A stretch of 13,146 nucleotides of DNA from Paracoccaceae bacterium (GCA_007131945.1 SLPP01000003.1:1-13146); one strand, 5' to 3'; numbered from the stretch's first letter, positions 1-9,890 are shown. Translations and numbers: made by a program. The notes: generated by a model not told the origin, from the sequence alone.

Positions 1-260
1 AGCGAGACCGAGCGCCAGAAGATCGTCAGATGCGCCTCGTTCCAGGTCACGACCTCGGGGTCGAAGATGTCGCGCCGCCAGAAGACGCGGAACCAGGCCT
101 CGGTGGTGAATTCCCACGCCACGCCGCCCATGTGGCCCGGCGAGAGGAACGAATAGACCGCGACGATCAGCAGCGGGCCCGAGGCGGCCAGCACGAGCAC
201 GATCAGGGCCGGCGTGCACAGCAGCCATTTCCAGGCATGGCTTTCGCGGGCAGCCTCCAT
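1..260 (-). CDS. PotB-type ABC transporter permease (partial, N-terminal 86 residues)
   Basis: This is the first part of an inner-membrane permease subunit; the reading frame is open to base 1 and the rest lies outside the window. The start is the ATG at 258-260, four bases after the potA stop, with a GAGG-rich stretch just upstream, so it is probably translationally coupled to potA. After a short charged N-terminus (MEAARESHAWKW) there is one clear membrane helix at about residues 13-38. It is followed by a loop containing aromatic and acidic residues (WFRVFWRRDIFDPEV) and the beginning of a second segment (TIFWRSVS). This layout matches spermidine/putrescine-type permeases of the binding-protein-dependent family (PotB/PotH). 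Identification rests on the helix layout and the adjacent PotA-like ATPase; the EAA loop that contacts the ATPase is not in the window. Exact substrate is unknown. Confidence 0.85.
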   Translation of the reverse strand, partial: MEAARESHAWKWLLCTPALIVLVLAASGPLLIVAVYSFLSPGHMGGVAWEFTTEAWFRVFWRRDIFDPEVVTWNEAHLTIFWRSVS

Positions 261-264
261 CGCC

Positions 265-1443
265 TCAGCCCCTCAGCACGCGCAGCGCGCCGGGGCTCAG
301 CCGCAGCCCGACGCGGTCGCCCGGCCGGGGCTCGGGCATGTCCGCGACATTCTGCCGGCGCAGGATGAAGCCCTGCCCGTCGGCAAGGCGCAGGTGCACA
401 TGCGTGTCGGTGCCGAAGAAGACCGCGCTCTCGACCTCGGCCTGCAGATCGGCGGGCCCGTCCTCGACCAGCCGCGCCTGTTCGGGGCGGATGACCAGGG
501 TCACCGTCTCGCCCGGCGCCGGCCGCATCCCCTCGGGCAGGCGCGCCGGGGCCTCGGCGCCGCCGGGCAGGGTGACCTGCGCCCGGGCGCCGTTCACCGC
601 CGTCACGGGCAGCTCCAGGAAGTTCGTGTCACCTATGAAGTCAGCCACGAAACGCTCTGTCGGGGAATGATAAATCTCGTGCGGGCTTCCCAGTTGCAGG
701 ATCCGCCCCGCGCTCATCACCGCGATCCGGTCGGACATGGTCAGCGCCTCTTCCTGGTCGTGGGTGACGAAGATGAAGGTGATCCCGGTCTCGGCCTGCA
801 GGCGCTTGAGTTCGCCCTGCATCTCCTTGCGCAGCTTCAGATCCAGGGCACTCAGCGGCTCGTCAAGGAGCAGCACGCGTGGCCGTGGCGCCAGTGCGCG
901 GGCGAGCGCCACCCGCTGCTGCTGCCCGCCCGAGATCTCGGCCGGCCGGCGACCGGCCATCGCCTCCATCTTGACAAGGTTCAGCATCTCGTCGGTGGTC
1001 GCCGCGATCTCGGCCTTCGGCCGGCCCAGCATCTTCAGCCCGAAGCCGATATTCTGCGCCACCGTCATGTGCGGAAAGAGCGCGTAGTTCTGGAAGACCG
1101 TGTTGACGGGGCGCTGATTCGGCCCGAGCCCGGCAACCTCCTTGCCGTTGATCCTGAGCGACCCCTCGGTCGGCTGCTCGAACCCGGCGATCACCCGCAG
1201 AAGCGTGGTCTTGCCGCAGCCCGAGGGGCCGAGAAGCGTGAAGAACTCGCCGGTGCGGATCGACAGGTCGATATCGCTCAGCGCCCTGAACGCCGCGCCC
1301 CCCTGGCCGAAGACCTTGCTGACGCCGGTGATCTCGATCTCGGTCTGCGCTGTCACCCCCGCCCCCGCTGGCTGCCCGCCCGCTGGCTGCTCGACGGGCC
1401 GATCCCCTTCAATGAGGCGCAAACGCGCGCGCCGATCAAGCAT
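265..1443 (-). CDS. potA: PotA-type polyamine ABC transporter ATP-binding protein
   Basis: This ATPase powers uptake of a polyamine-like substrate through the neighbouring permease at the inner membrane. With the ATG at 1443 it is 392 residues. Walker [10 protein letters not shown] is at about 72-80, the Q-loop in [12 protein letters not shown] at about 116-127, and the ABC signature SGGQQQR at about 171-177. Walker B RVLLLDEP is at about 189-196 and the H-loop VTHDQ at about 226-230. A roughly 115-residue C-terminal region carries the TOBE-type regulatory fold seen in PotA/FbpC/MalK relatives (IRPEQ at about 318-322). The LFPHMTV and [14 protein letters not shown] stretches closely resemble PotA. 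The start is uncertain. ATG 1443 overlaps the upstream hydrolase stop by eight bases, but GTG 1356 just before [10 protein letters not shown] gives 363 residues and trims a low-complexity leader with a 5-residue repeat. Family is certain; polyamine specificity is inferred. Confidence 0.9.
   Translation of the reverse strand: MLDRRARLRLIEGDRPVEQPAGGQPAGAGVTAQTEIEITGVSKVFGQGGAAFRALSDIDLSIRTGEFFTLLGPSGCGKTTLLRVIAGFEQPTEGSLRINGKEVAGLGPNQRPVNTVFQNYALFPHMTVAQNIGFGLKMLGRPKAEIAATTDEMLNLVKMEAMAGRRPAEISGGQQQRVALARALAPRPRVLLLDEPLSALDLKLRKEMQGELKRLQAETGITFIFVTHDQEEALTMSDRIAVMSAGRILQLGSPHEIYHSPTERFVADFIGDTNFLELPVTAVNGARAQVTLPGGAEAPARLPEGMRPAPGETVTLVIRPEQARLVEDGPADLQAEVESAVFFGTDTHVHLRLADGQGFILRRQNVADMPEPRPGDRVGLRLSPGALRVLRG
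1364..1390 (-). repeat. 15-base direct repeat in the potA leader
   Basis: Two copies of a 12-base block (CCCGCTGGCTGC on the plus strand, at 1364-1375 and 1379-1390) are spaced with a 15-base period. Read on the minus strand in the potA frame they encode the tandem [10 protein letters not shown]. The repeat lies between the two candidate potA starts (ATG 1443 and GTG 1356). It may therefore be a translated low-complexity leader or untranslated spacer. Confidence 0.7.
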
Positions 1444-3118
1444 CTTCTTGCGCCATCGCCGCCTGGTCCCAGACGATGCGGCCGCCACACAATGTCCGGG
1501 CAACCCGCATCGCCCCGATGCGATCGACGGGCGTTGCCTCGATGTCGCCGTCGAGCACGACGATATCGGCCAGGTATCCCGGCTTCAGCATCCCCTTGCG
1601 GTCCTCGGTATGCTCGGCATACGCGCCGCCGGTGGTGTAGGCGGCGAGCACCGCGTGCAGGTCCAGCCGCTCGTCGCCCGCACCCTCGAAGACCGGCCGC
1701 TCGAGCGCCGCCTGGATGCCGCGCAGGGGGTTCACGTCGGCCACCGGCCAGTCCGAGGCGAAGGCGAGCCGCACCCCGGCCTCGGCCAGCGAGCGGCAGA
1801 GATAGGCGTCGTTCCAGCGCGCCCGGCCGATCTTGTCCATCGTCGGCTGCAGCGGGAAGTCCATCGCGCCCGGCACGTGGCAGGGCTGGATCGAGCCGAC
1901 GATGCCGAGTTCCGCCATGCGGGGAATGTCGGCGCGGTCGATCATCTCGATATGCTCGATCCGGTGGCGGGCGTCGCGCTTCCCGTTCGCCTGCCGCGCC
2001 GCCGCATAGCCGTCGATCACCCGCCGCACCGCCCCGTCGCCGATCGCGTGCACGGCGATCTGCAGGCCCAGCCGGTCGGCCTCGGTGGCGACGGCGGCGA
2101 AGGCATCGGCCTCGAACAGCGGCTCGCCGCGCCAGCCGGGTGCGTCGGGATAATCGTCCAGCCGCAGCGCCGTGCCGCTGTCGATCACCCCGTCCATGAA
2201 CAGCTTGACGAAGCCCGAGGCGAGCCAGTCGTCGTCGAATTCGCGCCGCATCTCGGCGGCGATCCGCAGGTCCTCTAGTTTGCGGTGGTTGCGAAAGTGA
2301 AAGGGCACGCGCACGCGCGCGGTCAGCCTGCCCTGCGCGCGCAGCGCATCCAGAACCTGCAGCGTGTAGCGGTTGCCGTCCATGTTGACGAGGCTCGTCA
2401 GCCCGTGGCGGGCGCAATGCGCGAGCCCGCGCGCCATCTCGACGCAGTCGGCGGCAAGGTCGGCTTGGGTCGGCGCCGGCACCGGCTCCTCGCCGGTGGC
2501 GATGCCCGCGGTGATCCGCTGCGCGCCCGAGAGCGCCATGACCGGCGCCTTCGCCTCGAATTCGCGCAGCTCGCCGGTCGCATAGCCGTCGTCGCCCATC
2601 ACGATCTCGTTGCCCGGTCCCAGCGCGCGCCCCTCGAGGATGCCCGCCGCCTTCAGGGCGGCGGTGTTCGCCCAGCCGGTGTGGTGGTCGGCGGCGATCA
2701 GGATCACCGGCCGGTCGGGCAGGATCGCGTCGAGATCCTGCCGGACGAGCGGCCGGTCGAGGATCGCATAGTCGCAGCCCTGGCCGATGACCAGCGGCAG
2801 GTCCGGATGCTCGGCGGCATAGACGCGGATCGCGCGGCCGAGCGCCTCGCCCCCCTTCACCCCGAGAAGCTGCAGATGCGCCAACTCGGCCCCGCCCATG
2901 AAGAGGTGCAGGTGGCTCTCTATGAATCCGGGCAGCACGCTGGCGCCGCCGGCGTCGATCCGTTGCGTGCCCGGCCCGGCCAGCGCGGCGATCTCGTCGG
3001 CACCGCCGACGGCGAGGATGCGCCCGGACGCCACCGCCACCGCCTCGGCCCGCGGCCGGGCCGGGTCCATCGTCAGCACCGTTCCATTGGTGATGATCAG
3101 ATCGGCGCTTTCGGCCAT
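1436..3118 (-). CDS. YtcJ-family metal-dependent amidohydrolase
   Basis: This is a 560-residue cytoplasmic hydrolase of the amidohydrolase superfamily, YtcJ/LAF3/NfdA-like (Amidohydro_3). Such enzymes cleave C-N bonds of amide or N-formyl substrates using a metal centre. Visible features are an N-terminal beta-sandwich strand set ([14 protein letters not shown]), the metal motif ESHLHLF with H69 and H71, and FVKLFMDG with K305, a likely carboxylated bridging lysine. H357 (AVHAIGDGA), H389 (HRIEHIE), D456 (ASDWPV) and a C-terminal return strand ([11 protein letters not shown]) complete the set. No signal peptide is seen. I chose ATG 3118 because GAGAGGG lies five bases upstream and homologous proteins start just before this strand; a longer frame reaching 3199 lacks support. 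It is the first gene of an operon with potA and a potB-like permease, so its substrate may be the imported compound or a derivative. Family is sure; substrate is not known. Confidence 0.9.
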   Translation of the reverse strand: MAESADLIITNGTVLTMDPARPRAEAVAVASGRILAVGGADEIAALAGPGTQRIDAGGASVLPGFIESHLHLFMGGAELAHLQLLGVKGGEALGRAIRVYAAEHPDLPLVIGQGCDYAILDRPLVRQDLDAILPDRPVILIAADHHTGWANTAALKAAGILEGRALGPGNEIVMGDDGYATGELREFEAKAPVMALSGAQRITAGIATGEEPVPAPTQADLAADCVEMARGLAHCARHGLTSLVNMDGNRYTLQVLDALRAQGRLTARVRVPFHFRNHRKLEDLRIAAEMRREFDDDWLASGFVKLFMDGVIDSGTALRLDDYPDAPGWRGEPLFEADAFAAVATEADRLGLQIAVHAIGDGAVRRVIDGYAAARQANGKRDARHRIEHIEMIDRADIPRMAELGIVGSIQPCHVPGAMDFPLQPTMDKIGRARWNDAYLCRSLAEAGVRLAFASDWPVADVNPLRGIQAALERPVFEGAGDERLDLHAVLAAYTTGGAYAEHTEDRKGMLKPGYLADIVVLDGDIEATPVDRIGAMRVARTLCGGRIVWDQAAMAQEDA

Positions 3119-3134
3119 CGCAGCCCTCTCCCGG

Positions 3135-3156
3135 TTGATTCGATTATTTTGATCAA
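3135..3156. promoter_or_regulatory. AT-rich operator/promoter candidate between divergent genes
   Basis: The 135-base gap between the divergent amidohydrolase and ThiE-like genes is GC-rich except for an AT-rich island at about 3135-3162. The island is bounded by TTGAT (3135-3139) and ATCAA (3152-3156), an inverted pair separated by 12 bases, and it contains the perfect 8-base palindrome TTGATCAA (3149-3156). The spacing rules out a standard FNR box, which needs four bases between the half-sites. It lies 17 to 38 bases upstream of the amidohydrolase start, where a regulator of the transporter operon could bind. No regulator gene is adjacent. The base composition and symmetry are seen; the regulatory role is inferred. 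Confidence 0.4.
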
Positions 3157-3253
3157 ATTCTAACGGGTCTCGCCGCGCAGGTCCAACCTTTCCTGCCATT
3201 GCGCCGGCGGGGGGTCGGGGCTATGCAGGCGCCGATCGCCGAGGACGCGCCCG

Positions 3254-3880
3254 ATGACCGCCCAGCCCGACCGCCCGCAGCTCTACCTGATAACGCCCGC
3301 CGCCTTCGAGCCCGAAGCCTTCGCGACGCCCTTGCAGCGCGTGCTCGACGCCGCCCCCGTCGCCTGCCTGCGCCTCGCCATGGCCGGCAGCGACGAGGAT
3401 CGCATCGCCCGCGCCGCCGACCATCTGCGCGAGATCGCGCATGCGCGCGACATCCCGCTGCTGATCGAGCGCCACGTGGTGCTGGCCGAGCGGCTCGGCC
3501 TCGACGGTGTGCACCTGCCCGAGCGCACGCCCGGCATCCGCAAGCTGCGCGACCGGCTGGGGAAGGACACGATCATCGGCGCGGCCTGCGGCACCTCGCG
3601 CCACGAGGGGATGACCGCGGCCGAGGCCGGCGCCGACTATGTCGCCTTCGGCCCGGTCGGCACGAGCCCGCTCGACGGCGGCGCGCGCGCCGACCGCGCG
3701 CTCTTCGCCTGGTGGTCCGAGATGATCGAGGTCCCGGTCGTGGCCGAGGGCCGGCTCAGCCCGGATCTGGTCGCCTCGCTCGCCCCGGTCACCGACTTCA
3801 TCGCGCTGGGCGACGAGATCTGGGGCGCCGAGGACCCGCTCGCCGCTTTGCGCGCCCTGATCGCGCCGCTCGCGCCCTGA
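3254..3880 (+). CDS. ThiE/TenI-superfamily protein, degenerate active site
   Basis: This 208-residue protein has the fold pattern of thiamine-phosphate synthase (ThiE) and TenI. It starts with a beta strand (QLYLITP), followed by alternating strands including LLIERHVVLAERLGLDGVHL (about 69-88), IIGAACGTSRHE (about 107-118), GADYVAFGPVGTSP (about 126-139) and PVVAEGRL (about 161-168). Length fits the family (about 210). Key ThiE signatures are altered. The Q-x-R-x-K of the pyrophosphate site reads ACLRLAM, the Asn-Asp pair after the third strand reads ER, the GQ-D after GVH reads PER, and the T-x-TK of the phosphate loop reads TSPLDGG. True thiamine-phosphate synthase activity is therefore doubtful, although automated tools will probably call it ThiE. 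The start ATG has GAGG nine bases upstream. It is divergent from the amidohydrolase operon and 70 bases ahead of a DUF502 gene. No other thiamine gene is in the window. Confidence 0.8.
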   Translation: MTAQPDRPQLYLITPAAFEPEAFATPLQRVLDAAPVACLRLAMAGSDEDRIARAADHLREIAHARDIPLLIERHVVLAERLGLDGVHLPERTPGIRKLRDRLGKDTIIGAACGTSRHEGMTAAEAGADYVAFGPVGTSPLDGGARADRALFAWWSEMIEVPVVAEGRLSPDLVASLAPVTDFIALGDEIWGAEDPLAALRALIAPLAP

Positions 3881-3950
3881 GCGCCGCTTGCCGGCCGGCC
3901 CGGCCCTCTGCTAAGCACGCGGCAACCTCACCAGCCGACGGACCCGGCCC

Positions 3951-4631
3951 ATGTCCACCGAAACGCCCCCGCCGCCCAAGCGCGGGCTCCTCGCCGGCCT
4001 GCGCACCTCGTTCCTGACGGGACTGGTGATCGTCGCGCCGGCGGTGCTGACCGTCTGGATCATCTTCGCCGCGGTCGAGTTCATCGACAACCGCGTGCTG
4101 CCGCTCATTCCCCGCGCGCTGTTGCCCGGCTTCCTGACCGGGCTCAGCTTCCCCGGCATGGGGGTGCTGATCTTCCTCGGCTTCACGCTGCTGGTCGGCT
4201 GGTTCGCCAAGAACTTCATCGGCCGCCAGCTGATCGACTGGGGCGAGCGGATCGTGGCGCGGATGCCGGTGGTGCGCTCGGTCTATCAGGGACTCAAGCA
4301 GATCGCCGAGACGGTCTTCGCGCAGTCGAGCACGAGCTTCAACCGCGCCTGCCTGGTGGAATACCCCCGCCGCGGGATCTGGGCCGTCGCCTTCATCTCG
4401 GCCGAGACGCGGGGCGAGGTGCGAAGCCACATCGGCGAGACCGAGAAGCACATCGCGGTGTTCCTGCCGACGACGCCGAACCCGACCTCGGGCTTCCTGC
4501 TCTTCGTCCCCGAGACCAACGTCATCCCCCTCGAGATGAGCGTCGAGGACGCGGCCAAGCTGGTCATCTCGGCCGGGCTGGTCGTCCCCGAACCCGACAG
4601 GGCCGCCGCCCGGATCGCGCCCCGCCGCTGA
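3951..4631 (+). CDS. DUF502 family membrane protein
   Basis: This 226-residue protein belongs to the DUF502 (COG2928) family, whose molecular function is not established. A proline-rich cytoplasmic N-terminus (ETPPPPKR) precedes two membrane helices at about residues 20-44 and 68-88. A soluble domain of about 135 residues follows. It carries the family hallmarks: RMPVVRSVYQGLKQ (about 104-117), YPRRGIWAVAFIS (about 138-150), and FLPTTPNPTSGFLLFVP (about 171-187), the most conserved block. The ATG at 3951 is used because the upstream region has no better start; its Shine-Dalgarno is weak (GACGGA). It follows the ThiE-like gene on the same strand by 70 bases, so co-transcription is possible, and it converges on uvrA. 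Length and both helices are normal for the family. Family assignment is secure; the cellular role is unknown. Confidence 0.92.
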   Translation: MSTETPPPPKRGLLAGLRTSFLTGLVIVAPAVLTVWIIFAAVEFIDNRVLPLIPRALLPGFLTGLSFPGMGVLIFLGFTLLVGWFAKNFIGRQLIDWGERIVARMPVVRSVYQGLKQIAETVFAQSSTSFNRACLVEYPRRGIWAVAFISAETRGEVRSHIGETEKHIAVFLPTTPNPTSGFLLFVPETNVIPLEMSVEDAAKLVISAGLVVPEPDRAAARIAPRR

Positions 4632-4632
4632 C

Positions 4633-4657
4633 GCGCCCAGGCCCGGATCACGGGCGC
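4633..4657. terminator. weak inverted repeat between convergent DUF502 and uvrA genes
   Basis: The 45-base gap between the convergent genes holds two nested inverted repeats: GCGCCC (4633-4638) with GGGCGC (4652-4657), and GCCCG (4641-4645) with CGGGC (4651-4655). They exclude each other in part. There is no T-run on either strand, so an intrinsic terminator is doubtful. The region may simply be GC-rich sequence that folds by chance. Confidence 0.25.
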
Positions 4658-4676
4658 CGCATCCGCCCGCGCGCGC

Positions 4677-7553
<2,877 letters not shown>

Positions 7554-7621
7554 GCACCCGCTCCCGGCGCCGTTCGCGCCTCGGCTCTACATAGCGGCCG
7601 GCGGGCGAGTCTCCAACCGGA

Positions 7622-7651
7622 AAATAAGAACGAAAGGTAAACAGGCGGCAA
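7622..7651 (-). promoter_or_regulatory. uvrA promoter candidate
   Basis: On the minus strand, TTGCCG (7651-7646) is a good -35 match. It is followed after 17 to 18 bases by the AT-rich CTTATTT (7628-7622), which could serve as a -10 element. The predicted transcription start would be about 55 to 60 bases upstream of the uvrA ATG. The -10 is weak by the sigma-70 consensus, so this is inferred from spacing, base composition and its coincidence with the LexA-like box. Confidence 0.45.
7628..7642 (-). promoter_or_regulatory. LexA (SOS) box candidate upstream of uvrA
   Basis: On the minus strand the sequence reads GTTT-ACCTTTC-GTTC, one base off the alphaproteobacterial LexA site GTTC-N7-GTTC (a direct repeat, unlike the E. 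coli palindrome). It is centred about 80 bases upstream of the uvrA start and sits between the candidate -35 and -10, an ideal place for repression. uvrA is a classical SOS gene and is known to be controlled by such a site in this lineage. One mismatch in the first half-site is within the usual range of variation. Confidence 0.7.
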
Positions 7652-7724
7652 TTCGCTGGGGAAAACCCCGCGTCGTCCGGCCCCGGCGTTCGCTGCGCGC
7701 CACGCGGCCGGCGGCAGGGCCCCA

Positions 7725-7751
7725 GGCTCAGGCGCGGAACGCGCCTGAGCC
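7725..7751. terminator. 12-bp perfect stem-loop downstream of lpd
   Basis: The arm GGCTCAGGCGCG (7725-7736) is perfectly complementary to CGCGCCTGAGCC (7740-7751) around a GAA triloop. Beyond an A/C mismatch, further C-G pairs extend the base. It lies 67 bases after the lpd stop. No T-run follows on either strand, so it is not a textbook intrinsic terminator. It could block readthrough from lpd into uvrA together with Rho, or protect the lpd mRNA 3' end. Confidence 0.5.
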
Positions 7752-7817
7752 CGGCCCGACGGGGCCGAGAGGCGACAGCCTCGAGAACCGGCGGGGACCC
7801 CCCGTCGCCCTGGCGCG

Positions 7818-9212
7818 TCAGAAATGCAGCGCGCGGCCGTAGGCGTCGAGGACCGATTCGTGCATCATCTCGCTCAGAGTCGGGTGCGGGAAGACGGTGT
7901 GCATCAGCTCTTCCTCGGTCGTCTCCAGCGTCCGGCCGACGACATAGCCCTGGATCAGCTCGGTCACCTCGGCGCCGATCATGTGCGCGCCCAGAAGCTC
8001 GCCGGTCCTGGCGTCGAAGACGGTCTTGATCATCCCCTCCGGCTCGCCGAGCGCGATCGCCTTGCCGTTGCCGATGAAGGGGAAGCGGCCGACCCGGACC
8101 TCGTGCCCCGCCGCCTTCGCCTTCGCCTCGCTCAGCCCGACCGAGGCGACCTGCGGATGGCAATAGGTGCAGCCGGCGATGGCCGAGGGCTTGACCGGGT
8201 GCGGCTTCAGCCCGGCGATCAGTTCCGCCACGACGACGCCCTCGTGGCTCGCCTTGTGCGCGAGCCAGGGCGCGCCGGCCACGTCGCCGATCGCCCAGAG
8301 CCCCCTGACCCCGGTGCGGCCGTATTCGTCGGTCACCACATGCGTGCGGTCCAGCTTGACGCCAAGTTCCTCCAGCCCCAGCCCCTCGACATTGCCGACG
8401 ATGCCGACGGCCGAGATCACCGTGTCGAATTCCGCCGTCTCGGTCTTGCCGCCCGATTCCAGATGCGCCGTGACCTTGCCCTTGCCGCGGTCGAGCTTCT
8501 TCACCGTGGTCTTGGCCCTGATCGTCATGCCCTGCTTCTCGAAGGCCTTCCTGGCGAAGGCCGAGATCTCCTCGTCCTCGACCGGCAGGACCCGGTCCAT
8601 CACCTCGACCACCGTGGTCCTGGCGCCCAGCGTGTTGAAGAAGCTGGCGAACTCGATGCCGATCGCGCCCGAGCCGATGACCAGCAGGTCCTTCGGCATC
8701 CGCTTCGGCTGCAGCGCGTGCCGGTAGGTCCAGACCAGATCGCCATCGGCCTCCAGCCCCGGCAACTCCCGCGCCCGCGCGCCGGTCGCCAGGATGATGT
8801 CGGGCGCGGTCAGCTCCTCGGTGCCCTTCTCGGTCTTCACCGAGACCTTGCCCGGCGCCGGGATCGTCGCCGCGCCCATCACCACGGTGACCTTGTTCTT
8901 CTTCATCAGATGGCCGATGCCGCCGGTCAGCTGCCCCGCCACCTTGCGCGAGCGCTTGACCACCGCGTCGAGGTCGTAGCCGATCGCCTCGGCCTTGAGC
9001 CCGAATTCCTTCGCCCGGTGCATCAGGTGAAAGACCTCGGCCGAGCGCAGCATGGCCTTGGTCGGGATGCAGCCCCAGTTGAGGCAGATGCCGCCCAGAT
9101 GCTCGCGCTCGACGATCACCACCTTCTTGCCCAGCTGCGCCGCGCGGATCGCCGCCACGTAGCCGCCGGGCCCCGCCCCGATCACGATGACATCAAAGCC
9201 CTGCTGCGCCAT
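7818..9212 (-). CDS. lpdA: Dihydrolipoyl dehydrogenase (E3)
   Basis: This flavoprotein reoxidises dihydrolipoamide with NAD+ in pyruvate, 2-oxoglutarate or branched-chain 2-oxoacid dehydrogenase and glycine cleavage complexes. It is 464 residues, the normal size. The FAD-binding GAGPGGY is at about 12-18 and the redox disulfide is [11 protein letters not shown] (C43 and C48). The NAD-binding [12 protein letters not shown] lies near the middle and LWAIGDVAG is the second FAD contact. The C-terminal catalytic dyad HPTLSE (H443, E448) from the dimer partner is present. The ATG at 9212 has GGGAGG a few bases upstream. No E1 or E2 gene is adjacent, so which complex it serves cannot be read from context. 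A near-perfect palindrome directly upstream suggests its own regulation. The upstream neighbour on the same strand, a DUF924 gene, ends 108 bases before. Confidence 0.97.
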   Translation of the reverse strand: MAQQGFDVIVIGAGPGGYVAAIRAAQLGKKVVIVEREHLGGICLNWGCIPTKAMLRSAEVFHLMHRAKEFGLKAEAIGYDLDAVVKRSRKVAGQLTGGIGHLMKKNKVTVVMGAATIPAPGKVSVKTEKGTEELTAPDIILATGARARELPGLEADGDLVWTYRHALQPKRMPKDLLVIGSGAIGIEFASFFNTLGARTTVVEVMDRVLPVEDEEISAFARKAFEKQGMTIRAKTTVKKLDRGKGKVTAHLESGGKTETAEFDTVISAVGIVGNVEGLGLEELGVKLDRTHVVTDEYGRTGVRGLWAIGDVAGAPWLAHKASHEGVVVAELIAGLKPHPVKPSAIAGCTYCHPQVASVGLSEAKAKAAGHEVRVGRFPFIGNGKAIALGEPEGMIKTVFDARTGELLGAHMIGAEVTELIQGYVVGRTLETTEEELMHTVFPHPTLSEMMHESVLDAYGRALHF

Positions 9213-9230
9213 GGAAGCCTCCCGAAAAGA

Positions 9231-9252
9231 TAGTTTGACGTTAAACTAGTTT
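9231..9252. promoter_or_regulatory. palindromic operator candidate upstream of lpdA
   Basis: TAGTTTGACGTTAAACTA (9231-9248) is an 18-base palindrome with eight of nine pairs matched. It runs into a second perfect palindrome, AAACTAGTTT (9243-9252), so the half-site AGTTT occurs three times in alternating orientation. It stands out as an AT-rich island in GC-rich surroundings. It lies 19 to 40 bases upstream of the lpdA start, where it would overlap a promoter; a weak TTGCCT (9275-9270) with TAACGT 17 bases on could be the -35 and -10. The symmetry fits a dimeric repressor or activator, but I cannot name the regulator. Confidence 0.55.
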
Positions 9253-9320
9253 TCTCCGGCAGGCAATGCCAGCCCCTTCGCGCGGCGCGCAGGGCGGCCC
9301 TGACGCCGACGCAGACCGGC

Positions 9321-9890
9321 TCAGGCCAGCGCCGCGACCACCGCCCCGTAACCGCCCTCGTCGAGGAAGCGCGATTCCGCCGGCGTGCTGCGCCGGCCGA
9401 GAACGCGGTTGCGGTAGGGGAAGCGGCCGAAGCGGCGGATCACGTCGCGATGGGCGCGGGCATGGCGCAGGTTGTCGCCTCCCGTGCGCGGCAGCCGGGC
9501 GATGATCAGGCGCACGCAGCGGTCCTGGTCGAACGGATCCTCGGCATGCATGAAGGGCAGGTAGAAGAACTGGCGGATCGGCTCCTCGGTCTTCAGGTCG
9601 AGGTCGCGCTGCACCGCGATCATCGCCGCATCGCGCGCCATCCGGTCGGTGGCGAAGGCGCGCGGATCGTCGCGGAACATGTTGCGCGGGAACTGGTCGG
9701 TGACGATCAGATAGGCCAGCGCCCCGGTCGGGTTGCTGCGCCAGTCGACGAGCCCGCCGGCGGCGGCCTCTTCCCAGTCGGCGAGGAACCGCGCGCGGAT
9801 CTCGGCATCGAGCTTCTCGTCGGCGCGATACCAGCCCGCCGGTCCGACCTCGTCCCAGAAGCGGACGATCTCTTCAGCGCGCTGTGGCAT
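9321..9890 (-). CDS. DUF924 family protein
   Basis: This is a 189-residue soluble protein of the DUF924 family, an all-helical TPR-like fold whose function is not established. Recognisable family blocks are VRFWDEVGPAGWY (about 9-21), DQFPRNMFR (about 65-73, the hallmark), FFYLPFMHAED (about 108-118) and GRFPYRNRVLGR near the C-terminus. I chose the ATG at 9890 because GAGGGAG lies just upstream and family members begin close to the FW motif; a start at 9935 would add 15 arginine-rich residues. The start lies 17 bases inside the end of the MFS transporter gene, which points to translational coupling within one transcript. No signal peptide or membrane segment is visible. Family is sure; function is unknown. 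Confidence 0.92.
   Translation of the reverse strand: MPQRAEEIVRFWDEVGPAGWYRADEKLDAEIRARFLADWEEAAAGGLVDWRSNPTGALAYLIVTDQFPRNMFRDDPRAFATDRMARDAAMIAVQRDLDLKTEEPIRQFFYLPFMHAEDPFDQDRCVRLIIARLPRTGGDNLRHARAHRDVIRRFGRFPYRNRVLGRRSTPAESRFLDEGGYGAVVAALA

Larger units (their letters stand above)
7554..7817. other. 264-base intergenic region between lpd and uvrA
   Basis: This is the longest gene-free stretch. The uvrA-proximal part (about 7610-7665) is AT-richer and carries the uvrA promoter and SOS box. A short GGGG-AAAA-CCCC hairpin lies at 7658-7669. The lpd-proximal half is very GC-rich and densely self-complementary. It contains the long stem-loop at 7725-7751, the pair CGACGGGG (7757-7764)/CCCCGTCG (7800-7807), a GGCCC/GGGCC hairpin at 7753-7766, and GAGGC/GCCTC around 7769-7781. 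These would all fold in the 3' untranslated part of the lpd mRNA. I see no convincing open reading frame with coding-like composition and no tRNA. Confidence 0.6.

Noticed and set aside
1444..1503. Longer potA start (TTG at 1503)
   Set aside because: It would lie well inside the amidohydrolase C-terminus and adds residues unlike PotA; ATG 1443 or GTG 1356 are better.
214..2199. 661-residue plus-strand frame over potA and the amidohydrolase
   Set aside because: Its sequence becomes almost pure Arg/Pro/Ala, typical of an antisense shadow; the minus strand holds two clear enzyme families.
3135..3156. FNR/Anr box
   Set aside because: The half-sites TTGAT and ATCAA are present but 12 bases apart instead of four.
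3119..3199. Longer amidohydrolase start at 3199
   Set aside because: It would translate through the AT-rich promoter-like island; ATG 3118 has a good ribosome site and the normal family N-terminus.
7658..7669. GGGG-AAAA-CCCC hairpin as a terminator
   Set aside because: Only a 4-bp stem, no T-run after it, and it lies just upstream of the uvrA promoter; more likely incidental.
7824..9233. 469-residue open frame antisense to lpdA
   Set aside because: Same codon-bias shadow effect; the minus strand encodes an intact dihydrolipoyl dehydrogenase with catalytic cysteines and the His-Glu dyad.
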